Under the pieces are notes generated by a model. That model saw only the letters and a program-made list of their open reading frames with translations. It made no database searches and was not told where the DNA came from. Positions 1 to 6,350 of a stretch of 21,820 nucleotides of DNA are shown piece after piece; the stretch's first letter is position 1, and every line of letters starts with the position of its first letter. A program made the position numbers and the translations under genes. The stretch covers positions 1 through 21,820 of the forward strand of contig JBPCJY010000071.1 in assembly GCA_051004815.1 (NCBI GenBank), in the 5' to 3' direction. The stretch comes from JBBQXY01 sp051004815. GTDB lineage: Bacteria > Chloroflexota > Ktedonobacteria > Ktedonobacterales > Ktedonobacteraceae.

Positions 1-137
1 GCTGTTTTTGCTTTGGGGTTTTTGCGTCGGGGGGAGTTTTTGTTCGGCCGGGGGGGAGTTTTTGCTCTTCGCTCAGCATGACATTCCCCCTCGCCGATGC
101 CTTTCCCCAAAAAACCTCCCAGTGAAAGGCGAGGGGT

Positions 138-193
138 ACCCCCACTATGGACGCTGAGACCGCTTCGTCGGCGCATTCGTCCATAGTAGGGGG
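138..193. repeat. Imperfect inverted repeat, palindromic element
   Basis: The arms at 138-153 and 178-193 are complementary except for one mismatch (left arm has CCCCCACTATGGACG, right arm CGTCCATAGTAGGGGG), with a loop of about 24 nt. The right arm shares the string ATAGTAGGGG with the palindromic element at the far right end of the window (21758-21820), which suggests one dispersed family. Confidence 0.55.
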
Positions 194-245
194 ACCCTTT
201 ACGGGTACCCTGGGGTGGGGTGGAGGCCCTTAAGTGAATTGTATT

Positions 246-311
246 GGGCCTTGTGCCTGTCCTGGTGGGGGTCTCGATACTCCCCACAGGACGAGGACAA
301 GCACAAGGCCC
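246..311. repeat. Long interrupted stem-loop
   Basis: GGGCCTTGTGC at 246-256 pairs perfectly with GCACAAGGCCC at 301-311. After one mismatch pairing continues (258-263 with 294-299), and then, past a bulge, 265-270 pairs with 282-287. The function is unknown; it sits beyond the probable terminator of the ABC importer operon. Confidence 0.55.
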
Positions 312-374
312 CCACTCACCTCCGCACCTCCCTTTGTCCCTACGCATACCATCGCCTCTTTCTCAAAAACCTCC

Positions 375-430
375 CTATCAACAACGTTCGGGTACCAGCT
401 TTGCAGCCAGCACCCGAACGTTGTTGATAG
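375..430 (-). terminator. Probable terminator hairpin of the ABC importer operon
   Basis: A perfect 19-bp inverted repeat (375-393 with 412-430) has an 18-nt loop. It begins 9 bases beyond the last codon of the substrate-binding protein gene. Read on the minus strand, the stem is followed after five bases by TTTTT (365-369 on the plus strand), so it can act as an intrinsic terminator for that operon. Confidence 0.65.
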
Positions 431-438
431 GATAGTAA

Positions 439-1500
439 CTAACTAGCCTTGCTCGCAAACTCGTTAGTGTACGTCGTACTGAGATCAATCGTTTTGCCTT
501 GCGGGATCAGCTTGCTCTGATACTCGGTATTGAGTACCGATTGAGGCGCACCATCAGGCATTAACCCGTCTGGACTGAAGATGGCCATCTGGTTTTGCAA
601 CGCCGTCACGTAAAGGGCTTTATTGCCAGCGTAGAAGTCGGCGGGCATTTTGTCCGCGATCTCCGCAGCCGTATGCGTGTGCATCCATTTCAGCGTCTTC
701 ACATATGCGTTCACTATCTTCTGGACAACGTCTTTGTGACTACTGACGTAACTGTTGTTCATAAACAGGCTGATGAACGGGTACGGTCCGCCGAGAGCCG
801 CCTGGGTTGATTGCGGTGTGCGCAAATCGACCAGAACTTTGCCAACACCTGTCGATATGAGACGTGAGATCGTTGGCTCGGTCGTCATACCAGCATCGAT
901 TTTGCCCTGTTGCAGTGCCGCGATAAACGTGTCACCCGCACCTACCGGAACAAAATGTACTTGATCCGCCGAAATCCCCGCGTTGTGTAGCAGAGCAGTG
1001 GTCAAGGTTTGTGTGCCTGAACCAAGTTCGGTCACGCCCAAATTCTTACCTTTGAGGTCTTTGACCGAATGAATCTGGCCAGCCTCTTTGGCGGAAACAA
1101 TTTCGGCTTCACCGGGCGCAACGTTCAACAGCACCACGGCCTCCATTTGCTTGCCAGCAGCTTGCAGCTCGATGGTGTGGTTGTATGATCCTGATCCTGC
1201 GTCCACCTGGCCCGCTAATACTTCATTCTCGGACGACTGGCCGGAAGCCTCGTCAATCAGCGTTACATCGAGTCCCTGCTGCTGAAAATAGCCAAGCTGC
1301 TGTGTAAGCTCGTTCGGCAGATAGATCTGCTTGCTTAGCCCACCTACCATGATCTTGAGATGCGTTACGGTGGTAGTGGTACCATTGGCGGTTGTCGTTG
1401 TCGTTGTGCTACCGCTACCGCCGCACGCGCTCAGCAGAAGAACGAGGATAATGCCGATTATCAGACTAAACTGTCGACTCTGTCGATTCCACGAGTTCAT
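439..1500 (-). CDS. ABC transporter substrate-binding lipoprotein (SsuA/NMT1-like)
   Basis: A 353-residue protein that should sit outside the membrane and hand its ligand to the permease encoded just upstream. The N-terminus has a short charged stretch, a hydrophobic segment (about 11-25) and a lipobox LLSAC with the lipidated Cys at 26. A Gly/Ser/Thr linker (about 27-45) leads into a periplasmic-binding fold of the SsuA/TauA/NMT1-THI5 type, with a typical DVTLIDEASGQSSE region and a PVGAGDTFIAALQQGKIDAG segment. The ribosome site AAAGGAG precedes the ATG at good spacing. It is third in an ATPase-permease-binding protein operon, 94 bases after the permease, and is followed by a strong hairpin. 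The ligand cannot be read from sequence: sulfonates, taurine, nitrate or pyrimidine-type thiamine precursors are all possible for the family. Confidence 0.9.
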   Translation of the reverse strand: MNSWNRQSRQFSLIIGIILVLLLSACGGSGSTTTTTTANGTTTTVTHLKIMVGGLSKQIYLPNELTQQLGYFQQQGLDVTLIDEASGQSSENEVLAGQVDAGSGSYNHTIELQAAGKQMEAVVLLNVAPGEAEIVSAKEAGQIHSVKDLKGKNLGVTELGSGTQTLTTALLHNAGISADQVHFVPVGAGDTFIAALQQGKIDAGMTTEPTISRLISTGVGKVLVDLRTPQSTQAALGGPYPFISLFMNNSYVSSHKDVVQKIVNAYVKTLKWMHTHTAAEIADKMPADFYAGNKALYVTALQNQMAIFSPDGLMPDGAPQSVLNTEYQSKLIPQGKTIDLSTTYTNEFASKAS

Positions 1501-1594
1501 ATGCCTCTCCTTTGTTGTCTTCGATGGTCACAAACGTGACCAAATGTTACCGTTATATGACGGACGCCCTACGATACACTTGTATACATGGTCG

Positions 1595-2467
1595 CTAGAT
1601 AGTGACATCGCTGACGGTATTGGGTCGCCACTTGAGCAGCCGACGTTCCAGCACGGTGATCAGGAACTCCGACAGCAATGCTACCACCGCCAGAATCACC
1701 ATCGCCGCGAAGACGCCATTAGCATTGAAGTTATTTCCCGCGTTCTGGATCAGTAGACCAATGCCCTGGAGTGAACCTACATACTCGCCGACCACCGCGC
1801 CGACCAGCGCAAAGCTGAAGCTGGTATGCAAGCTGGCGAAGATCCACGTCAGAGCCGAAGGAATGATCACCGCTGTGGTGATGCGCTGCGGGCTTGCCCC
1901 CAGAATGCGTGCATTGGCAAGCAGATTGCGATCAACCTCACGCACTCCTTGAAAGGCGTTGAAAAAGACGATGAAGAAAACCAGCACGACCGCCAATGCC
2001 ACCTTGGATTGCATCCCCAGGCCCAGCCCGATGGCGAAAAGAGGGGCAAGCGTGACGCGTGGGATCGAATTGCCCACCTTGACGTAGGGACCCAGGACAT
2101 CGGCCAGGAAGCGATTGCGCCCAAGCACCACACCGAAGATGATCCCGAGTACTGAGCCGATCAAGAAGCCAATGATGGCCTCCTCTAAGGTGACGACGAC
2201 TTGCTGCCACAAGGGACCTTGTGCCGTCCCCTGCGTCACCCATGTGACGATCTGCTGCCAGATACCAGAGGGTTGTCCCCAAAAGAAGGGGTCGATGATG
2301 CCGACACGCGCGCAGAGTTCCCAGCCACCAAGGATTACGACCAGTAGCAGGACGCGCAGCATATTGACCACAATACTGCGACGGCGACGGGCAGCGGCAA
2401 ACGATGGCACAGCCTGGTTCTCAGGAGTGGTGACAGTCTCTTGAGGCTCGTTGCTTATTACGTTCAT
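1595..2467 (-). CDS. ABC transporter permease (SsuC/TauC family)
   Basis: A 290-residue inner-membrane subunit with several hydrophobic segments (about 33-52, 93-116, 136-170, 208-230, 252-274). The cytoplasmic coupling loop carries the EAA signature of binding-protein-dependent permeases at about 184-203 (ANARILGASPQRI, then IIP), where the ATPase docks. The N-terminal 30 residues are polar and end in an arginine run, in keeping with a cytoplasmic start. Only 2 bases separate its ATG from the stop of the ATPase gene, so the two are translationally coupled. Length and motif spacing fit the nitrate/sulfonate/taurine permease class. The substrate is undetermined. Confidence 0.92.
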   Translation of the reverse strand: MNVISNEPQETVTTPENQAVPSFAAARRRRSIVVNMLRVLLLVVILGGWELCARVGIIDPFFWGQPSGIWQQIVTWVTQGTAQGPLWQQVVVTLEEAIIGFLIGSVLGIIFGVVLGRNRFLADVLGPYVKVGNSIPRVTLAPLFAIGLGLGMQSKVALAVVLVFFIVFFNAFQGVREVDRNLLANARILGASPQRITTAVIIPSALTWIFASLHTSFSFALVGAVVGEYVGSLQGIGLLIQNAGNNFNANGVFAAMVILAVVALLSEFLITVLERRLLKWRPNTVSDVTI

Positions 2468-2469
2468 AA

Positions 2470-3336
2470 TTATTGACCACCTCTTTGTTTCGCACGTTCA
2501 TAACCAATAATCACCTCGTCGCGCAAGTCTTCCCAGATTTGTTGATAGAGTTCGACGAAACGCGGCTCGAAGCGAACTTCCGCCACTTTGCGCGGTCGCG
2601 GCAGATCAATTGTATAGATGCCCTTGACGGTGGCTGGCCCAGCAGTCAGAACGCATACCCGGTCTGCCAGAGAAATAGCTTCCTCAAGATCGTGCGTGAC
2701 GAAGACGACTGAGGCTTTGTGCGAGGACCAGAGATTCAGCAGTTCGTCTTCCATCAAGGTGCGCGTCTGCACGTCAAGCGCACTAAACGGCTCGTCCATT
2801 AAAAGAATTTGTGGCTCGTTGATAAAGGTCTGGGCCAACGCCACGCGCTTACGCATGCCACCAGAGAGTTGGTGCGGGTAGCGATCCTCGAAACCGGACA
2901 GTCCCACGCGTGCAATCCAATCGTGAGCACGCTCGAATGACTCGGCTTTGGGCCGACCGCGGAACAGTGGGCCAATAGCAACGTTGTTCAGCACATTCTT
3001 CCAGGGAAATACTGCATCTGTCTGGAAAACATAGCCAATTCGCGGATCAATACCCTGCACAGGTTTGCCCATCACATAAGCTTCCCCCGCACTTGGCCGC
3101 TCCAAGCCGGAGATAAGACCCAGCGTGGTAGATTTACCGCAACCGGTGGGACCGACCACGGCAACAAATTCACCAGGGGCAATCGTCATATTGATGTCGC
3201 GGATTGCCGTGTAAGCCGAACCGGTCGGCGTCAGGAACCGTTTGGTAACGTTCCGTAATTCAATGGCGGACGAACCCTCGTTCGAGCCAATGTATGGAGT
3301 ACTTGCTACTTCTGATATAGGTAGTCCGTTGTTCAC
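2470..3336 (-). CDS. ABC transporter ATP-binding protein (SsuB/TauB family)
   Basis: A 288-residue ATPase energising the importer. Counted from the GTG start, it shows Walker A GPTGCGKST (about 62-70), the Q-loop FQTDAVFPW (about 104-112), signature LSGGM (157-161), Walker B ILLMDEP (177-183) and the H-loop VTHDLEE (His 215). The frame is open upstream to an ATG at 3429, but that ATG lies inside an inverted repeat and has no ribosome site. The GTG at 3336 is preceded by GGAAAGGAG, so I prefer it; this removes 31 residues that match no ABC domain. It is the first gene of the operon and overlaps nothing. The VFQTDAVFPWKNVLNNV stretch and MRKR after the signature are typical of nitrate/sulfonate/taurine ATPases. 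Confidence 0.92.
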   Translation of the reverse strand: MNNGLPISEVASTPYIGSNEGSSAIELRNVTKRFLTPTGSAYTAIRDINMTIAPGEFVAVVGPTGCGKSTTLGLISGLERPSAGEAYVMGKPVQGIDPRIGYVFQTDAVFPWKNVLNNVAIGPLFRGRPKAESFERAHDWIARVGLSGFEDRYPHQLSGGMRKRVALAQTFINEPQILLMDEPFSALDVQTRTLMEDELLNLWSSHKASVVFVTHDLEEAISLADRVCVLTAGPATVKGIYTIDLPRPRKVAEVRFEPRFVELYQQIWEDLRDEVIIGYERAKQRGGQ

Positions 3337-3340
3337 AGAA

Positions 3341-3349
3341 CTCCTTTCC
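3341..3349 (-). promoter_or_regulatory. Ribosome binding site that fixes the ATPase start
   Basis: The minus strand reads GGAAAGGAG followed by TTCT and GTG. It is the only good Shine-Dalgarno match in the 5' part of this frame and decides for the GTG at 3336 over the ATG at 3429. Confidence 0.75.
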
Positions 3350-3417
3350 AGGATGGTCTTCTGCCACCGCTCGTTTGAATATTTATTCGCAAGAAGAGTG
3401 TTTACAAAATACAAATG

Positions 3418-3478
3418 CACTATCGTCACAGGCCAGATAAACCATACCGTGACATCTCATGAGCCTGTGTTGATAGTG
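3418..3478. promoter_or_regulatory. Interrupted dyad upstream of the ABC operon
   Basis: The arms 3418-3433 and 3463-3478 pair as 7 + 7 bp with two central mismatches (CACTATC then CACAGGC against GCCTGTG then GATAGTG), with a 29-nt centre. The right arm overlaps TACACT (minus strand, 3475-3480), a -10-like hexamer for the ABC operon. It could therefore be a DNA operator or, if transcription starts further upstream, a leader stem. It does not match a TPP or other riboswitch that I know. Confidence 0.45.
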
Positions 3479-3492
3479 TAGCCAATAGGGCG

Positions 3493-3541
3493 TAAACGGC
3501 GCATAAACGTGACCCACCCCGCCATAAACAACGCGTAAACA
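3493..3541 (-). promoter_or_regulatory. Phased direct-repeat operator, OmpR/PhoP-box-like
   Basis: On the minus strand four copies of GTTTAY occur; on the plus strand the TAAAC cores begin at 3493, 3504, 3525 and 3536. The spacing is 11, 21 and 11 bp, so all copies face the same side of the helix. The distal pair reads TGTTTA-N5-TGTTTA, the form of the enterobacterial PhoP box, and the proximal pair reads CGTTTA-N5-CGTTTA. The array begins 13 bp upstream of a -10-like TACACT and occupies the -35 position, as expected for an activator of the ABC operon. No regulator gene of this family is in the window. Confidence 0.55.
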
Positions 3542-3572
3542 TTTGTACGTTCCTCCACTTCCGTGCAACAAC

Positions 3573-3620
3573 AATGTAGCAAATATCTATTGATCGATGT
3601 TGCAACCACAAACTGTAGCA
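3573..3620 (-). promoter_or_regulatory. Two extended -10-like motifs, minus strand
   Basis: The minus strand carries TGCTACATT (3581-3573) and TGCTACAGT (3620-3612), which match an extended -10 (TGn-TAnnnT). They point towards the ABC operon. No convincing -35 goes with either, and they lie upstream of the GTTTAY array, so they are only possible additional starts. Confidence 0.3.
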
Positions 3621-3651
3621 CTCAGGTGCATAAGCACATCACTTCAAAGCA

Positions 3652-3680
3652 TAGACGTTCATCCCTGGCTTCCCTACACT
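3652..3680 (+). promoter_or_regulatory. Candidate promoter for the 418-residue membrane protein
   Basis: TAGACG (3652-3657) and TACACT (3675-3680) are separated by 17 bp, each 4 of 6 to the sigma-70 consensus. Transcription would start near 3687, leaving a leader of about 50 nt before the ATG at 3740. Confidence 0.35.
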
Positions 3681-3739
3681 ATGTGAGAAACATGTCAGCA
3701 ACGTGTGCCACCTGACACGGGGGAAGAAAGGTGTGATGT

Positions 3740-4996
3740 ATGCTCCTCTACTCTATGTTGTTGTTCGTGGGAATGGTCGCGCTTGGACTGCTCTTTTACA
3801 TGTTCTTACTATCTGAACCGAAACAGCCTATACGCCCGTTTCATAGCTGGGAAAAATACGTGGGTAGAGGAGCCTATAGTGTTGCTTATACACTCTCTTT
3901 ACTCAGAGCACCGCTCGGCCTCTTCCCCTATATGGTGAAGCTGTTTATTTTCTTTGTCCTCAACATCCGCTATGAATCTGCACAAAGTACCTATTTTCGT
4001 GAAGGAATAAATATGGCCGGTGACATTGTGAACTTGGCCCTGACGACAGTATGTGTCCTGTTTCTCGTTGGGCCACCACGGTTGCAACCGCTTGCCATTA
4101 TCTGCTATCTCCCCATTGGGGCCGAGCTTGTGCGGCTTATTACGGAGCGGATTCCGATTACGTTCAGTGCAATATGGCAACTTCTGCCACATCGACGTTG
4201 GGCGCAAAGATTGATGACGCAACAGCATACGCTGTCCCGACACTGCCTTACTCGTTACTGTCACTATTATGCCCTTGGTGATGCTGAGAGGGCCGCGTTT
4301 GTGCTCAGCGTCCTCAAACAGAGAGCGGCTGGCGATAAGGATATGGTCAATCGGCTGTCCTACATCACGGCATTCCGTATTATTCCACTACACCATGGGC
4401 TGCGTAGTGGTAACGTGCGTGATGTTGCTCAGGCCGAAGTCTTCATACACGCGATTTGGACGAACGATCCATGGCTTTTGATAGGCATGGCTCTACGCCG
4501 TGCGCCCTGGATGTTTGATCCACGCTATCTGCGTCGCCCCTTTTACTACATGTCGGAGGCGAACCGCCTGGCAACGCTCTTTGTACTGGAACATGCCCAC
4601 TACAGCCTGCCCTATGCGATATTTCAGTTTGGACACGAGATTCGCGTGGCGCGGCTACACCTGTTTTATGGCCTGTTGCGCTGCTTTGGTCTGGATGTGG
4701 AGTATAAAGTAAACGCGGATGGCACTTTTCAGTTCGATCAATGGATCTGCTGGCTACAAGCACGCCGCGAACAACGCTCCAACACACCACAACAACGCCC
4801 ACTTTACACAGACGACGAAGTCATCGCCGATCTATTGCAGAACCATACTACTACCACCGGCGAGATGTTGGACGCCGAACAGATAGCGGCCCGTTACACC
4901 TACCCAATGAAGTACGTCGAGGAAGTGCTGATGCTAAAGATTGTGGTGGAGCGAGGGAGAATAATATATAATTTGAGGAAGAGCCAAGAGTGGTGA
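3740..4996 (+). CDS. Membrane protein of unknown function with winged-helix-like C-terminus
   Basis: I do not recognise a family for these 418 residues. The N-terminal third is membrane-embedded: hydrophobic segments at about 2-24, 61-76, 95-111 and 114-133. From 145 onwards it is soluble, rich in Arg, His and Tyr, and predicted largely helical. The last 60 residues (about 355-414, with EQIAARYTYPMKYVEEVL followed by two short strand-like pieces ending in RGRIIYNL) look like a helix-turn-helix with a wing. That is my inference from pattern. The start is supported by GGGGGAAGAAAGG eight bases upstream. The gene is divergent from the ABC importer operon and convergent with the small membrane gene at 5324-5623, with a MITE between them. 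Confidence 0.75.
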   Translation: MLLYSMLLFVGMVALGLLFYMFLLSEPKQPIRPFHSWEKYVGRGAYSVAYTLSLLRAPLGLFPYMVKLFIFFVLNIRYESAQSTYFREGINMAGDIVNLALTTVCVLFLVGPPRLQPLAIICYLPIGAELVRLITERIPITFSAIWQLLPHRRWAQRLMTQQHTLSRHCLTRYCHYYALGDAERAAFVLSVLKQRAAGDKDMVNRLSYITAFRIIPLHHGLRSGNVRDVAQAEVFIHAIWTNDPWLLIGMALRRAPWMFDPRYLRRPFYYMSEANRLATLFVLEHAHYSLPYAIFQFGHEIRVARLHLFYGLLRCFGLDVEYKVNADGTFQFDQWICWLQARREQRSNTPQQRPLYTDDEVIADLLQNHTTTTGEMLDAEQIAARYTYPMKYVEEVLMLKIVVERGRIIYNLRKSQEW

Positions 4997-5017
4997 GATT
5001 TATTGACGAGGGTATCA

Positions 5018-5058
5018 AGAAAGCAGGAGCAGCATTTCATTGTGTACCCCCGCTTTCT
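5018..5058 (+). terminator. Weak candidate terminator hairpin
   Basis: AGAAAGC (5018-5024) can pair with GCTTTCT (5052-5058) across a 27-nt loop, followed by a pyrimidine-rich stretch CTTCCTCCTTA. The stem is short and lacks a clean T-run, so this is only a possible end for the gene that stops at 4996. Confidence 0.2.
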
Positions 5059-5067
5059 CTTCCTCCT

Positions 5068-5327
5068 TACTAATTGACGTTTAGACTAATTTGGTGGTGT
5101 TTGCTGGGCTTTACAAAGTTCGCGAGACAGCTCTGTTGGCTTTCCTGAGCCTAAAGTCGAGCGAGAAAGATTCGCATTGATGATTTATTACCATGTTGGG
5201 CCATGGTAATGATGAGACCAACATGGTAATAAATCCCTTATTGGACCCTGTATACACAATTTCAAGCTCATTTGAGCGTCTCCAGTTGGCAAGCGAGCGG
5301 TGGAATTAGTCTAAACGTCAATACTAA
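5068..5327. mobile_element. MITE: 248 bp with 18-bp TIRs and 6-bp target duplication
   Basis: The element proper runs from 5074 to 5321. Its ends are perfect 18-bp inverted repeats, TTGACGTTTAGACTAATT at 5074-5091 and the exact complement at 5304-5321. It is flanked on both sides by the direct repeat TACTAA (5068-5073 and 5322-5327), the footprint expected of transposition. The interior has no reading frame of useful length, so it must be mobilised in trans by a transposase not in this window. It carries an internal 18-bp perfect hairpin (5182-5235). The right-hand target copy contains the stop codon of the minus-strand gene ending at 5324, which survived the insertion. The sharp ends and intact duplication suggest a fairly recent insertion. 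The transposase family cannot be named from these ends alone. Confidence 0.85.
5182..5235. repeat. Bistable hairpin inside the MITE
   Basis: A perfect 18-bp inverted repeat (5182-5199 with 5218-5235; arm GATTTATTACCATGTTGG) has an 18-nt loop. The loop contains another CATGGTAAT copy (5202-5210), which can pair with ATTACCATG of the left arm instead. Two mutually exclusive folds are therefore possible in RNA or extruded DNA. Confidence 0.7.
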
Positions 5328-5623
5328 TGGTAGTAAAGTTTTCTTCGCCTTGGCACTTGTTGTAGGCCTCCAAGCAACAGTTGCTGTTTGCGTCGCGCTA
5401 GTTTGATTTCACGAAGCTTGCGGCGAAATTCATGCATGTGCTTGAGGTCCTTCAGTTCACAAATTTCCTTGTTCACTACTAATGCCGCTACCCCAAGTAT
5501 TAGCCCTCCCAATAGCACAAGAAAGATTTCGAGAAGTGTCAGAACTGGGACAAGCAAGCATAACCCTATGGCAGCAGCAATTACGAGGACGGTGTAGAAA
5601 ATGGTCTCTATATCCTGTCTCAT
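5324..5623 (-). CDS. Small two-helix membrane protein, unknown function
   Basis: A 99-residue protein with two adjacent hydrophobic segments (about 9-28 and 30-50) and a strongly basic, helical C-terminal half (about 52-99, many Lys/Arg, ending RRRKLYYH). It is predicted to be a hairpin in the membrane with a cytoplasmic charged tail. I recognise no family. The ribosome site CAGGAGG lies 7 bases before the ATG, and a good promoter is visible at 5735-5763. The stop codon overlaps the right target-site duplication of the MITE, so the insertion replaced everything immediately downstream, including any former terminator. Confidence 0.75.
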   Translation of the reverse strand: MRQDIETIFYTVLVIAAAIGLCLLVPVLTLLEIFLVLLGGLILGVAALVVNKEICELKDLKHMHEFRRKLREIKLARRKQQLLLGGLQQVPRRRKLYYH

Positions 5624-5734
5624 AAGAATCCTCCTGTTAGATTCGTGGCGAGGAACTATAGCTATGCTAATGCATCCTATTATGTCCTACATACAGAGGC
5701 AGTTACAAATCCATTTTTCTATTTTAAATCAGTA

Positions 5735-5763
5735 ATTTTATTGATGAGCTAAAACGTCGTCAA
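5735..5763 (-). promoter_or_regulatory. Sigma-70-type promoter for the 99-residue protein
   Basis: On the minus strand TTGACG (5763-5758) is followed by a 17-bp spacer and TAAAAT (5740-5735). This is the best canonical promoter in the window. Transcription would start near 5728, giving a leader of about 105 nt. Confidence 0.6.
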
Positions 5764-5804
5764 TGATTTTGATGAGATTTTTAGATGAGGGTATTATAAC
5801 TGTG

Positions 5805-6230
5805 TTATACTCCTAGTATCCAAAACAAGGCTATTGATACAGTATAGATTACTCCAAAGCCCAATAAGTAATGGTGCGTGCGTATTGCCGACGGACGGAT
5901 TTTATTTTCTTGTGATTGAATATCAAGAGTAGTACGTTGCGATGATTCCATTTGAATGAGGTATGAACGGAGAAACTTAGTATGTTTGTAGTAGCGTAGA
6001 AAGAGAATATAGGCAAACCAGTAGATGAAAAGAGATGTAAAACGAACAGCAATAGCAGATGGGTGGGCCAATCCACTTTGGAAAGAATAGCCAAAGATAG
6101 CAAAGCTCACACTCATAAAAAAGGTTGTAACATTCCATCGAGTACGTATATGCTCTTGTTCGACCTGCCAAATGGCTAGGTAGTCATCGTTCTTGACGCT
6201 ATTTTGTAATTGAGCTTCATTAATATCCAT
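5805..6230 (-). CDS. Small membrane protein of unknown function, three TM segments
   Basis: A 141-residue protein: a polar N-terminal helix (about 1-32), hydrophobic segments at about 33-51, 62-80 and 121-140, and a charged loop between the second and third (about 81-118). I recognise no family. Two in-frame ATGs lie 6 bases apart (6236 and 6230). The purine-rich AAAAAGGGA abuts the first with no spacing but stands 6 bases before the second, so I chose 6230. It is divergent from the MerR/GGDEF-like gene, sharing a 120-bp intergenic region with it, and lies upstream of another small membrane gene in the same direction with its own promoter. AT-rich compared with the flanking metabolic genes. 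Confidence 0.7.
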   Translation of the reverse strand: MDINEAQLQNSVKNDDYLAIWQVEQEHIRTRWNVTTFFMSVSFAIFGYSFQSGLAHPSAIAVRFTSLFIYWFAYILFLRYYKHTKFLRSYLIQMESSQRTTLDIQSQENKIRPSAIRTHHYLLGFGVIYTVSIALFWILGV

Positions 6231-6296
6231 GTCCATTCCCTTTTTCTACAAAGCTAACTTTCCAAGACAAGATTGGAAGCACATCCTGGATTACTA

Positions 6297-6326
6297 TTGT
6301 AGACGTAGAATAACAACCATTATAAA
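6297..6326 (+). promoter_or_regulatory. Candidate promoter of the MerR-GAF-GGDEF-like gene
   Basis: TTGTAG (6297-6302) and TATAAA (6321-6326) are 18 bp apart; the -10 is 5 of 6 to consensus. The ribosome site AAAGGGAG follows just before the ATG at 6351, so the leader would be about 20 nt. Confidence 0.45.
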
Positions 6327-6350
6327 AAAGCAATATTAAAGGGAGTCAGT

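Larger units (their letters stand above)
1..438. other. Non-coding region rich in inverted repeats
   Basis: No convincing gene is present; the short overlapping reading frames around 215-446 lack ribosome binding sites and overlap each other in three frames inside hairpins. The first 65 bases hold three G-runs followed by T-runs (15-23, 29-41, 50-63). Further on come inverted repeats at 87-95/128-136, 139-153/178-193 (one mismatch), 246-256/301-311 with inner pairing, and 375-393/412-430. The stretch behaves like an array of palindromic elements behind the ABC importer operon. I see no promoter that I would defend. Confidence 0.6.

Noticed and set aside
215..446. Three overlapping short reading frames before the first gene
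   Set aside because: They lie in different frames over hairpin DNA, have no ribosome sites and give low-complexity peptides with no recognisable domain.
2470..3429. Longer version of the ATPase starting at an ATG at 3429
   Set aside because: The ATG is within an inverted repeat without a ribosome site, and the extra 31 residues match no ABC domain; GTG at 3336 has GGAAAGGAG in front.
3337..3739. TPP riboswitch in front of the NMT1-like importer
   Set aside because: I looked for the conserved CTGAGA and ACCTGATCTGG blocks on the minus strand and did not find them.
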